Source of the DNA: REEB481 sp044360435
GTDB lineage: Bacteria > Bacteroidota > Bacteroidia > NS11-12g > UBA955
Length of the DNA: 26,062 nt
Assembly (NCBI GenBank): GCA_044360435.1
Contig: JBIKKI010000017.1
Span: forward strand, 1 to 26,062
Reading direction: 5' to 3'
Part shown: piece after piece, positions 1-7,271 of the stretch
Layout of the letters: each line of letters opens with the position of its first letter
How positions within the stretch are numbered: position 1 is the stretch's first letter
Made by a program: the position numbers and the translations under genes
The notes under the pieces: model-generated
Database searches by the model: none
The model's input: only the letters and a program-made list of their open reading frames with translations
Told to the model about the DNA's origin: nothing

Positions 1-1042
1 TGGAAGCAATTTTATGTTCTCGTATCCAGGTGCGGGCAATTTCTGTGTCCGGCTCCTGGCTGATTTTCTCATAGCCCAACAACTGGAAATAGGTTCCCTC
101 ACATGGATAAAGCTTAAATCGGGTACCCTTCAATAACTTCCTGAAATAATCGCGCTTTTGCTGGTAAAACTGCGGCAATTTGAGGTAATCATCCACTTCA
201 TCCAGATAATCGGCAAGGGCATATTGAATGGGTGTATTGGCGGCAAAGGCCATGTATTGGTAGATTTTCCGGAATTCCTGGGTCAGGTTCTCCGGAGCCA
301 GCACAAAGCCCATCTTCCAGCCGGTATTGTGGTATGTTTTTCCGAAAGAACCTACAATGAAACTGCGTGCAGCCAGCTTCGGAAACCGGGCTACACTTTG
401 ATGTTCCAATCCATCGAAGATGATGTGTTCGTACACTTCATCGCTGAGGATGACGATATCGGTATTCTCCACAAGTTTTTCGAGTTTGAGCATGTCGGCG
501 GCACTCAGTACGGCACCTGTTGGGTTATGCGGACTGTTGATGATGATGAGCCGTGTGCGGAAGTTGATGCGGTTTTTCACCTCATTCCAGTCCACCGAAA
601 AATCATAGGGATTGAGTTTAACAAATACCGGCTTTCCACCATTCATTTCCACAGCCGGAGCATAGGAATCATAAGCCGGTTCGATGATGATGACTTCATC
701 GTTTTCGCGCACCACGGCGCTGATGGCTGCATATAAACCGATGGTTGCTCCCGGCACAATGGTGATTTCCACCTCCGGGTCGTACGATGCCGAATACATC
801 CGGGCGACCTTGTCCGACAGTTTTTGCCGCAGGGCAGGCACACCAGGCATGGGCGCATATTGGTTCAGGCCCTGCGTCATGTAGTGGTTCACCAGGCTGA
901 TGAGCTTTGGGGAACAGGGGAAATCAGGAAATCCCTGAGCCATGTTCAGGGCCTGGTGTTCACGGGCCATGGCCGACATCACCGTAAAGATGGTTGTTCC
1001 GGCCAAGGGCAGCTTGGTAGGAAGGTTTCCCTGAAATTGCAT
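1..1042 (-). CDS. Methionine aminotransferase-like PLP enzyme (partial, C-terminus beyond window)
   Basis: This is a class I/II pyridoxal-phosphate aminotransferase of the YbdL/kynurenine-aminotransferase-like group, which transaminates methionine and related amino acids in the cytosol. I translated it by hand from the minus strand. It begins MQFQGNLPTKLPLAGTTIFT and contains the family motifs MAQGFPDF, INSPHNPTGAV (substrate and PLP contacts), LSDEVYEHIIFDG, and SFGKTYHNTGWKMG, whose lysine is the expected PLP Schiff-base residue. About 347 residues are visible; the family is usually near 380, so roughly 35 C-terminal residues lie outside the window. Two ATG codons stand in tandem (1045 and 1042). 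I chose 1042 because a TATTTTTG promoter element ends at 1047. The fold is certain; the exact substrate is inferred from family resemblance. Confidence 0.9.
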   Translation of the reverse strand, partial: MQFQGNLPTKLPLAGTTIFTVMSAMAREHQALNMAQGFPDFPCSPKLISLVNHYMTQGLNQYAPMPGVPALRQKLSDKVARMYSASYDPEVEITIVPGATIGLYAAISAVVRENDEVIIIEPAYDSYAPAVEMNGGKPVFVKLNPYDFSVDWNEVKNRINFRTRLIIINSPHNPTGAVLSAADMLKLEKLVENTDIVILSDEVYEHIIFDGLEHQSVARFPKLAARSFIVGSFGKTYHNTGWKMGFVLAPENLTQEFRKIYQYMAFAANTPIQYALADYLDEVDDYLKLPQFYQQKRDYFRKLLKGTRFKLYPCEGTYFQLLGYEKISQEPDTEIARTWIREHKIAS

Positions 1043-1046
1043 CATT

Positions 1047-1054
1047 CAAAAATA
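1047..1054 (-). promoter_or_regulatory. Candidate -7 promoter element for the aminotransferase
   Basis: The minus strand reads TATTTTTG, an exact match to the Bacteroidota -7 consensus TAnnTTTG. Only four bases separate it from the ATG at 1042, so the predicted transcript would be essentially leaderless. I see no clear -33 TTG at the usual spacing. The motif is short and A/T rich, so chance is possible. Confidence 0.4.
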
Positions 1055-1081
1055 AACAGCTTCCGCAGCATTTTGTCCGGT

Positions 1082-1465
1082 TCAGCCCAACAGTTCCTCA
1101 TCGCGCACCAGCATCAGGATGGCATTTTGAGGAACGATGGCATATTGTTCTTTATTGAACTCCACTTCCCAGGCATTCTTTTGCAGGAATACGGCCAAAT
1201 CGCCTTCCACAGGCTGCAGCGGCAAATACTGCACCTCCTGATGACCAGGCTTCCAGGATTCTTCCGGATCCATCAGTGCCGGAATGGGATAGCCCGGTCC
1301 AACCTTCACCACATAACCGGAAATGATGGGTTCCTGAGCAACCACGCCCGGAGGTAAAAACAATCCACTTCCCGTTTTCTCCCTGGGCGCCAGAGGCTTG
1401 ATCAGGATTCGGTCGCCTACCAGGATGATCTTCTTGAGCGCGTCTGCATCTAGTTCCAGTGACAT
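1082..1465 (-). CDS. Divergent GroES-family co-chaperonin-like protein
   Basis: The product is 127 residues from the start MSLELDADALKK. A GroES-like beta-barrel is recognisable: VGDRILIKPLAPREKTGSG at the start of the barrel, followed by LFLP, which corresponds to the mobile loop and its hydrophobic tripeptide (IVL in E. coli GroES, LFL here). Next come VVKVGPG, a longer insert rich in Pro and acidic residues, and the C-terminal strand QYAIVPQNAILMLV. Canonical GroES is about 97 residues, so this is a longer paralogue. No groEL lies beside it. The open frame extends nine codons further upstream (to 1492), but the start at 1465 gives the family-like N-terminus and sits just after a TATTTTTG element. 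Binding to GroEL is possible from the loop but unproven. Confidence 0.8.
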   Translation of the reverse strand: MSLELDADALKKIILVGDRILIKPLAPREKTGSGLFLPPGVVAQEPIISGYVVKVGPGYPIPALMDPEESWKPGHQEVQYLPLQPVEGDLAVFLQKNAWEVEFNKEQYAIVPQNAILMLVRDEELLG

Positions 1466-1470
1466 CGTCG

Positions 1471-1478
1471 CAAAAATA
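1471..1478 (-). promoter_or_regulatory. Candidate -7 promoter element for the GroES-like gene
   Basis: The minus strand reads TATTTTTG, an exact TAnnTTTG match, five bases before the ATG at 1465. As with the neighbouring aminotransferase, transcription would start at or almost at the start codon. It lies in the 76-base divergent region shared with the plus-strand gene at 1542. Confidence 0.45.
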
Positions 1479-1520
1479 ATCGCTGGAAACACAGGCGTGG
1501 AATATGCTGTGGAAAGCGCT

Positions 1521-1528
1521 TAATTTTG
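1521..1528 (+). promoter_or_regulatory. Candidate -7 promoter element for the 1542-3791 operon
   Basis: The plus strand reads TAATTTTG, an exact TAnnTTTG match, 13 bases upstream of the ATG at 1542. This would give a leader of about eight bases. It is the only obvious promoter for the three closely packed downstream genes. No convincing -33 TTG is visible. Confidence 0.45.
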
Positions 1529-1541
1529 TGCTCCATTTCCC

Positions 1542-2174
1542 ATGATTTACCGATTTAAAGTCTGGTTCGAAGAAGATGAAGACATTGTCCGCTGGATTGA
1601 TGTACAGTCTTCCAACACCTTCCTGGATTTCCACAACTGCATTTTGGAATCTATTGGCTTCGACAAAAAAGAGCCCGCCTCATTCTATATGAGCGACGAC
1701 AACTGGAAGAAGCGTCTGGAAGTAACGTTGGTAGACATGGGTTTGGAAGAAAGTGATCAGGCAGAACCCAAGCCTTTGATGAAGGATGCGCGCATGCGCG
1801 ATTACGTGAACGATCCGCATCAGCGCTTCGTGTACGTGTACGACTTCATTCAGATGTGGACTTTATACTGCGAGCTTACCCAAATTCTGGAAGACGAAAA
1901 AGGGAAAACCTATCCCAGCCTGTTTCGTTCACTGGGGAAAGCACCCAGACAGCACGAAGGTGCCAGCCGCTTCAAAATTGTAGATGATGCAGAGTTTGAG
2001 GAACTCGCTGCGCGCATGATTGCAGGCCGCAAAGGCGATGGCCCTGCTGCCGAGGAAGAATTGCTCGTAGATGATGAAGACGACGACGATGATGACGACC
2101 TTGGATTCGGCGACAGTGACGAATACGACGAAGGCGAACTGGGCGGCGGCTTCCACGAGGAAGAAGAACGCTGA
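1542..2174 (+). CDS. IS1096-passenger (TnpR) / pRiA4b ORF-3-like protein with acidic tail
   Basis: A 210-residue protein resembling the plasmid pRiA4b ORF-3 / IS1096 passenger family, a widespread group of unknown biochemical function. The family signature is the N-terminal MIYRFKVWFE strand, an LDFHNCILESIGF helix, the SFYMSDDNWKK segment, and later FVYVYDFIQMWTLYCEL (usually a YDFGD-W-like segment). From about residue 170 the sequence becomes a highly acidic tail, with mostly Asp at 177-186 and more Asp/Glu to the end. Despite the family name, nothing nearby looks like a transposon, and chromosomal copies are common in Bacteroidota. The gene ends five bases before miaA, so the two are probably co-transcribed. 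The family call is good; no function can be assigned. Confidence 0.8.
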   Translation: MIYRFKVWFEEDEDIVRWIDVQSSNTFLDFHNCILESIGFDKKEPASFYMSDDNWKKRLEVTLVDMGLEESDQAEPKPLMKDARMRDYVNDPHQRFVYVYDFIQMWTLYCELTQILEDEKGKTYPSLFRSLGKAPRQHEGASRFKIVDDAEFEELAARMIAGRKGDGPAAEEELLVDDEDDDDDDDLGFGDSDEYDEGELGGGFHEEEER

Positions 2175-2179
2175 TCCAC

Positions 2180-3094
2180 ATGGCTGAACGGCCCACGCTG
2201 TTGCTGATTGCCGGTCCCACTGCCGGAGGAAAAACAGCCCTGGCTGTTGCATTGTCAGAACAACTGAGTGGTGTTCCTATTATTTCCGCAGATTCGCGAC
2301 AATTTTATCAGGAGCTCAACATCGGTGTTTCCCGTCCGTCTCCGGAAGAATTATCCAGAGCCCATCATTTTTTCATTGCCGACCGCTCGGTAACAAAGCC
2401 GCTCAACGCGGGAAGTTATGCTGCGGAAGCAGGTAAATTGCTCACGGAGCTGTTTCAGAAACATTCGGTGGTTATTGCCGTGGGCGGAAGTGGTTTGTAC
2501 ATCCGCGCACTCACGGAAGGATTCGACGCACTTCCGGAAATCCCGGAAGCCTTACAGGAAACCATTCGCCATCTGGAGCCGCAGGATCAGCTGGAGCTGC
2601 TGCTGCGTCGGGATCCGGAAGCTGCTGCACACGTGGCCACCGATAATCCGCGCAGGGTTCAAAGGGCATTGGAACTGGTTCTGGCAACAGGAATGCGCTT
2701 ATCAGAACTTCGGCGGGGCGTTCAAAAAGAAAACAACTTTCAGATTTTGGGCTTTGGCATCGATCCGGGCCGGGAAAGATTATACCAGCAAATTGAACAT
2801 CGAACCGAGCAAATGATCAAAGATGGATTGAAGGAAGAAGCAGCTGCGGTGAAACATCTGGCACATTTGCCCGCACTTCAAACCGTTGGTTATAAAGAGA
2901 TGTTTGCGCACCTTGACGGCATCAACGATTTGCACACCACACAAAACCTGATTGCCATGAATACCCGCCGCTATGCGAAACGCCAATATACCTGGTTCCG
3001 AAATCAGATGGAATTGGAATGGCTGAATCCCGGCGATTTAAATGCCGCTACCGGCTTAATTTTGAAACGTTTATCACAACCCTATGGAATTTGA
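2180..3094 (+). CDS. miaA: tRNA dimethylallyltransferase MiaA
   Basis: MiaA transfers a dimethylallyl group from DMAPP to N6 of A37 in tRNAs that read UNN codons, which stabilises codon-anticodon pairing. The 304-residue length is normal. Visible motifs are the P-loop GPTAGGKT (residues 12-19), ISADSRQFY with the conserved Asp38 and Gln41 that contact the tRNA adenosine, VGGSGLYIRAL, DNPRRVQRALE, GYKEM, and the C-terminal TRRYAKRQYTWFRNQ. The gene starts five bases after the acidic-tail gene and its 3' end overlaps the terC-like start by 11 bases, so this is a tight operon. Identification is firm. Confidence 0.97.
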   Translation: MAERPTLLLIAGPTAGGKTALAVALSEQLSGVPIISADSRQFYQELNIGVSRPSPEELSRAHHFFIADRSVTKPLNAGSYAAEAGKLLTELFQKHSVVIAVGGSGLYIRALTEGFDALPEIPEALQETIRHLEPQDQLELLLRRDPEAAAHVATDNPRRVQRALELVLATGMRLSELRRGVQKENNFQILGFGIDPGRERLYQQIEHRTEQMIKDGLKEEAAAVKHLAHLPALQTVGYKEMFAHLDGINDLHTTQNLIAMNTRRYAKRQYTWFRNQMELEWLNPGDLNAATGLILKRLSQPYGI

Positions 3095-3791
3095 AATAAG
3101 TACACAAATCCTCCTCGGATTACTCACCCTAACCATCCTGGAAGTCATTCTGGGCATCGACAACGTCATTTTTATTTCCATCCTTGCGGGGAAATTACCC
3201 AAGGAACACCAAGCCGCCACCCGCCGAAATGGTCTGATTATCGGCATGGTGGTGCGTGTCATTATGCTGTTGGGTATTTCGGTAATTCTGGCTTTGCAAA
3301 AACCATTGCTGCAGTTATGGAATTACTCATTTACCGGAAAGGACTTGGTACTATTGGGCGGAGGCATTTTCCTGATTTACCAGAGTGTGCGTGAAATCCA
3401 CCATAAACTGGAAACCAACCGCGATGAAGAAATTGGCAAGAAAACCAAAGACGTACGCAATGTGATGCTGCAGTTATTCCTCCTGAATCTGGTATTCTCT
3501 ATTGATTCTGTAATTACCGCCGTGGGCATGGTGAAACAGCTTTGGGTGATGATTACAGCCGTACTTTTAAGTATGTTGGTGATGCTGTTGGCAGCGGGTC
3601 CCATCTCCGGATTTGTGAACAAACATCCATCCATTAAAATTCTGGCGCTGAGTTTCCTGATCCTGATTGGTGTTTCGCTGGTGGCTGAAGGATTCCATGC
3701 CCATTTCGACAAAGGCTACATTTACAGCTCCATGGCTTTTGCTTTTGCTGTGGAAATGATCAACCTGCGTACTACGAGAAAAACTTCCTGA
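3084..3791 (+). CDS. TerC-family integral membrane protein (probable metal exporter)
   Basis: A 235-residue polytopic membrane protein of the TerC family. The paired family signatures are present: LEVILGIDNVIFISILAGKL near residues 18-37 and FSIDSVITAVGM near 135-146, each carrying the conserved Asp within a membrane helix. About seven hydrophobic segments can be read. TerC/Alx proteins have been linked to manganese export and to metal loading of secreted proteins, so an inner-membrane cation role is likely, but the substrate here is an inference. The name comes from tellurite resistance, for which there is no local evidence (no other ter genes). Its start codon lies inside the miaA 3' end. 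A strong terminator follows. Confidence 0.9.
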   Translation: MEFEISTQILLGLLTLTILEVILGIDNVIFISILAGKLPKEHQAATRRNGLIIGMVVRVIMLLGISVILALQKPLLQLWNYSFTGKDLVLLGGGIFLIYQSVREIHHKLETNRDEEIGKKTKDVRNVMLQLFLLNLVFSIDSVITAVGMVKQLWVMITAVLLSMLVMLLAAGPISGFVNKHPSIKILALSFLILIGVSLVAEGFHAHFDKGYIYSSMAFAFAVEMINLRTTRKTS

Positions 3792-3822
3792 AACACTCCT
3801 GCGGATATAGCAGCTGTGAACA

Positions 3823-3853
3823 AAAAAAGCCCCGACAACAGCGGGGCTTTTTC
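3823..3853. terminator. Bidirectional Rho-independent terminator
   Basis: A perfect GC stem GCCCCG (3830-3835) / CGGGGC (3843-3848) with a seven-base loop is flanked by seven A on the left and five T on the right, so it works as a terminator on both strands. It lies between the convergent TerC-family and M36 peptidase genes, 31 bases past the first and 19 bases past the second. Confidence 0.92.
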
Positions 3854-3872
3854 ATGGTCTTTTAATTGATCA

Positions 3873-6395
3873 TCAGTGCTGAACCTGCACTTTGAAATGC
3901 TTGCTCCCATTCACCTGAAGCACATACATTCCAGTCTTCAACGCAGATACATCCACAGGAATTTGGGCATCAGATTGGGCAAAACGCTGTTCCAAAACTG
4001 TACGACCGCTCAGATCAATCATGCGGATATGAACGGCGCCCATACTGTTTAATGGTTCCAGATAAACCATTTTATACGCCGGATTGGGATAGATGCGCCA
4101 GGCTGCAGCCGCCACATCCTGCACACCGGTGCCATTGGTAGAAGGCACGCTAAAGTCCTGCGTTCCATCGGTTACATCATCTTCGTCGCCCTGATCGGCC
4201 TTCACGCCTAATCCTCGGCGCGCAAAGGTTTCCCAGATGAGCTGACTGTTGGCGCCTTTGTTGTTGATGGAATCTGCTTTTAGGATGGCATTTCGGGCAT
4301 CGATAAATCCGGGGTTGCATTTCTGCAGTTTCATCCCGTCAACCACCAACTGAATACAAATGTTGTTACCACCTTTGCCGGTGCTCAGATGCTCATCAAA
4401 TCCATAGCGTGCAACCAGATTCCAATACAAATCCCAAAGCGTGCTGCACCAGATTTCTCCAACATAGTGAGGAGAAACCCTGGTTCCGCTGAGTGCCTTG
4501 CTGATGTTGTTATATGTATGCGGATTCACCGCCATGTTGGTACTGTAAGGATAGGTCCGAATGCCTGCACCACTTACCGGCTGTCCGAGCAAATAAGTTC
4601 CAATTCCTCTGGGTGTTGAGCCAACATCACCTTTGCGGGCGGTAAAAGACAGAGAGAAGAAATCACTCCAACCCTCTCCCATCTGTTCGTCATTGGTCAG
4701 GCCATTGGAATTTGCCGGTCCACAGGTAAGTCTGTTGGAAACGCCGTGTCCGTATTCGTGGGTAATCACACCATGATCGAGGTCTGAATCAAATGTTTTT
4801 CCGGCAGCGCTGCTGTCGTACAAGGTTGCCGTAGCCGTGCCCGCGCTGATGGAAGATGAGAGTGTGGTGCCGTTGGCCTGGCTGATCATCAGTGCCGGAA
4901 TGTTGATACCACTTCCACTGCCACTCATGGCGAAAGGCGCACCAGATTGATTGTTCACGACAATTACAGCTTTGGCTCCTGCATTCTGCGCGTTGAGCAC
5001 CTTGGTTGGGAAAATGCAGTCGCCGCGTTCAACAACGGCAATATTTCCATTGAGTTCGGCAGCATTTTGCAAGGCAGCACAGCCGCGACGGGCATTAGCA
5101 GAACCATCATTTACCCACACCAAATTTCCTGTGATGGGCAATGCGCTGAGCTTGGGTCCAAAGCCTGCCATCACAGCGGTATAGCGACCTTTAACACTGG
5201 CCGGACTCAATACTTCAAAAACATTGGAACTGGCTCCGCTTCTCCAGATGTACATCTGCATGCGTGGATTGGTTCCATCAGGCGGTGTGGCGAAGTTGGC
5301 GTTATTGGTTCCGCTGCCATCCTGGGCATCTGCAAATACTTCATCGCCACCCAAACCACCGCGACCGTAATTGTTCACCTGGAAATTACCGGCAGGCTCA
5401 TCGAAACCATAACGCCACAGCACATCGTGCACTGTATTGTTGGCCACAAACAGGTTGGTAATGGCAAAATCGCGGAACGCAACGGGATCACTGCTCAAAG
5501 AATCCCAGGGATAATCGAAGAGCAGGTTACTGCCACCGTCTGGCGAATAGCCCGGCTTATTGTTGGCATCGGCATCTTCGCTGGCATATGCATTGTTTCC
5601 ACGGGTGATGAAGTACTCACTGCCTGAAATTCCATCGGTATCGTGCCAACCATAAGGGGAAGCCTGATCATCGGGACTGTTGATGAGGGTTACGCGCTTT
5701 CCGTGGTTCGGGCTTTCTGAAGGAAGGTTGAACACATGGTAGTTGTAATTCGGTCCGGCAGCAGCGGCCGCAACAGGTGCACAATGCAGCGTCCAGTTGT
5801 GTTCTTCCAGCATCTGACCGGTCGTTGCATCCAAAAGCAAGTTCCACCAATCAGTTCCGTCGACAGACTGAAAAATGATGCGCATTGAAGGTTGAAGCTT
5901 CCCATGAACTTGTGCAAATACCTGTTCGGTGTACACTGTTTCGGGATTGTATTCACCACGATATGGTTCCAGGCCACTGATGTCCTGAACCTTGCGTGCA
6001 GCTAAGTCCGTTTCATGCAGCAAACCTGCTTTTTGCACCAACACGGCAGCCGGCAATGCTGTAAATGCAGGAATTTGTTCCGGCAGTGAAAGGAAACCTT
6101 TGGTCAGGTAAACCGGTTTTCCGTTCCTGTCGAAGTGTACACCGCTGATGGCCTGGTATATTTTCTTTCCATTGACACCTTGTTGAACATAAGCATGTGT
6201 GATGCCGTTGTGTCTGCTGAAATACAGGTCCTGTACTGCCAGTTGATTGAGGTCGCTTGCGCGCACACCGAATGCAGCAGGATTGGTCCGAACAGCACGC
6301 AACACCGCGTCTTTCGACAATGAAGCTTCCTGAGCAAACAGGCCCGCCAAAGCAGTGCTGAGGGCAATTATGGAGGAGAGGAAGAAACGTTTCAT
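3873..6395 (-). CDS. Secreted M36 (fungalysin) metallopeptidase with PA domain and T9SS sorting domain
   Basis: A zinc endopeptidase of 840 residues exported by the type IX system. Domain order: signal peptide MKRFFLSSIIALSTALAGLFAQ; an FTP/PepSY-like inhibitory propeptide (about 25-120); the M36 catalytic region, interrupted at roughly 410-530 by a protease-associated domain containing ERGDCIF; then the zinc site HEYGH (His546, Glu547, His550) with the third ligand Glu574 in MGEGWSDF; and a type A C-terminal sorting domain from about 766 (IYPNPA ... GRTVLEQ ... GMYVLQV). All catalytic residues are present. It should be secreted as a zymogen, crossing the outer membrane by T9SS with the C-terminal domain removed. 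The gene stands alone between a terminator and a candidate promoter at 6403-6416. The identification is firm; the substrates are unknown. Confidence 0.95.
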   Translation of the reverse strand: MKRFFLSSIIALSTALAGLFAQEASLSKDAVLRAVRTNPAAFGVRASDLNQLAVQDLYFSRHNGITHAYVQQGVNGKKIYQAISGVHFDRNGKPVYLTKGFLSLPEQIPAFTALPAAVLVQKAGLLHETDLAARKVQDISGLEPYRGEYNPETVYTEQVFAQVHGKLQPSMRIIFQSVDGTDWWNLLLDATTGQMLEEHNWTLHCAPVAAAAAGPNYNYHVFNLPSESPNHGKRVTLINSPDDQASPYGWHDTDGISGSEYFITRGNNAYASEDADANNKPGYSPDGGSNLLFDYPWDSLSSDPVAFRDFAITNLFVANNTVHDVLWRYGFDEPAGNFQVNNYGRGGLGGDEVFADAQDGSGTNNANFATPPDGTNPRMQMYIWRSGASSNVFEVLSPASVKGRYTAVMAGFGPKLSALPITGNLVWVNDGSANARRGCAALQNAAELNGNIAVVERGDCIFPTKVLNAQNAGAKAVIVVNNQSGAPFAMSGSGSGINIPALMISQANGTTLSSSISAGTATATLYDSSAAGKTFDSDLDHGVITHEYGHGVSNRLTCGPANSNGLTNDEQMGEGWSDFFSLSFTARKGDVGSTPRGIGTYLLGQPVSGAGIRTYPYSTNMAVNPHTYNNISKALSGTRVSPHYVGEIWCSTLWDLYWNLVARYGFDEHLSTGKGGNNICIQLVVDGMKLQKCNPGFIDARNAILKADSINNKGANSQLIWETFARRGLGVKADQGDEDDVTDGTQDFSVPSTNGTGVQDVAAAAWRIYPNPAYKMVYLEPLNSMGAVHIRMIDLSGRTVLEQRFAQSDAQIPVDVSALKTGMYVLQVNGSKHFKVQVQH

Positions 6396-6402
6396 GTGAA
6401 TA

Positions 6403-6416
6403 ATCCTTCAAGGATA
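6403..6416 (-). promoter_or_regulatory. Candidate promoter with palindrome upstream of the M36 peptidase
   Basis: The minus strand carries TATCCTTG (6416-6409), one mismatch from TAnnTTTG, 13 bases before the ATG at 6395. It is embedded in the palindrome ATCCTT-C-AAGGAT (6403-6415), which could act as an operator or a short leader hairpin. Further upstream CGTTTAC occurs twice (6427-6433 and 6444-6450), 17 bases apart. All of this is suggestive only. Confidence 0.3.
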
Positions 6417-6476
6417 CATTACAAAACGTTTACCTGCGCAAAGCGTTTACGAACGGCTGTAAAAAATCAAGCTGCT

Positions 6477-7247
6477 TTAATAGGCACTCCAGCCACCGTC
6501 TACAGTGAGTACCGCAGCGTTTACAAAGCTGGCTGCGTCAGAAGCGAGAAACAGCGCAGCGCGGGCAACCTCATCAGCTTCACCGGAACGTGGATTCAAA
6601 GCCAGGCCGGTCATGATGCGTTCATTGATCAACGGTGTCATTGCCGCAAAGTCAATCGTTTCTGCAATATTGGTGTTAACGGCACCGGGAGCAATCACAT
6701 TACAGCGGATTCCCGATTTGGCATACATATAACCCGTATTGCGCGACAGCCCGATGAGCGCGTGTTTGCTGGCTGTGTAAGCTGCACCTGCCCTGCCCGC
6801 CTGAAAACCTCCTATCGAAGCCACATTGACGATCACACCTTTGCCTTTGGGCAGGAACACCTTCAATGCACTGCGCATGCAGCGAAAAGGTGCTTCCGCA
6901 TTGATGTTCATTACGCGCGTCCACGTTGCATCGTCCAAATCGCCCACCGGAGCGAAATTGTCCATGATGCCTGCATTGTTCACCAGCACATCCAGTGTTT
7001 GCCATTGATTCAGGGCTGTTTGGATGACGCGATCTACATCTACCTGCACACTCATGTCTGCCGTGCAGGTGATGAGGCTCAAACCTTCCTTGGCGGCCTC
7101 TTCCAACAATGCATGCAAACGATCATCACGCAGGTCGGAGGCCACCACCCTTGCACCCTCACGCGCAAATAGCAAAGCCATGGCCCGGCCCATTCCGGAA
7201 CCTGCGCCCGTAATAATGCATACCTGATTTTCTAAAGTTCCGTTCAT
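6477..7247 (-). CDS. SDR-family NAD-dependent oxidoreductase
   Basis: A classical short-chain dehydrogenase/reductase of 256 residues, the standard length. The cofactor motif TGAGSGMG is at 13-20; Asp38 at the end of the second strand favours NAD over NADP. NNAG is at 90-93, Asn114 lies in NIN, and the catalytic Ser144, Tyr157 and Lys161 (YTASK) are all present, as is the C-terminal VDGGWSAY. The substrate cannot be told from sequence; members of this group reduce or oxidise diverse alcohols and ketones, including 3-oxoacyl thioesters. It starts 24 bases downstream of the small conserved gene at 7272 on the same strand. A CTTTTG stretch just before the start may be part of its own promoter. 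Confidence 0.92.
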   Translation of the reverse strand: MNGTLENQVCIITGAGSGMGRAMALLFAREGARVVASDLRDDRLHALLEEAAKEGLSLITCTADMSVQVDVDRVIQTALNQWQTLDVLVNNAGIMDNFAPVGDLDDATWTRVMNINAEAPFRCMRSALKVFLPKGKGVIVNVASIGGFQAGRAGAAYTASKHALIGLSRNTGYMYAKSGIRCNVIAPGAVNTNIAETIDFAAMTPLINERIMTGLALNPRSGEADEVARAALFLASDAASFVNAAVLTVDGGWSAY

Positions 7248-7271
7248 ATCAAAAGTTGTTCATTAAAGTCC

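Noticed and set aside
158..736. 192-residue open frame on the plus strand
   Set aside because: It is antisense to the aminotransferase, whose minus-strand translation gives a full set of family motifs; the plus frame resembles no protein I know.
1542..2174. Transposon or insertion sequence suggested by the IS1096 passenger family name
   Set aside because: There is no transposase, terminal inverted repeat or target duplication around it, and it is packed in an operon with miaA; the name reflects family history only.
3084..3791. Tellurite-resistance locus
   Set aside because: Only a TerC-family gene is present, with no terA, terB, terD or terE neighbours; TerC-family proteins are widespread and linked to metal export.
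4947..5627. 226-residue plus-strand open frame within the M36 gene
   Set aside because: It is the antisense shadow of the M36 catalytic and PA regions; no motif, promoter or start context supports it.
6396..7172. 258-residue plus-strand open frame
   Set aside because: It lies antisense to the SDR gene, which has the complete TGxxxGxG and YxxxK set; the plus frame is Cys/His/Arg-rich in the manner of a shadow translation.
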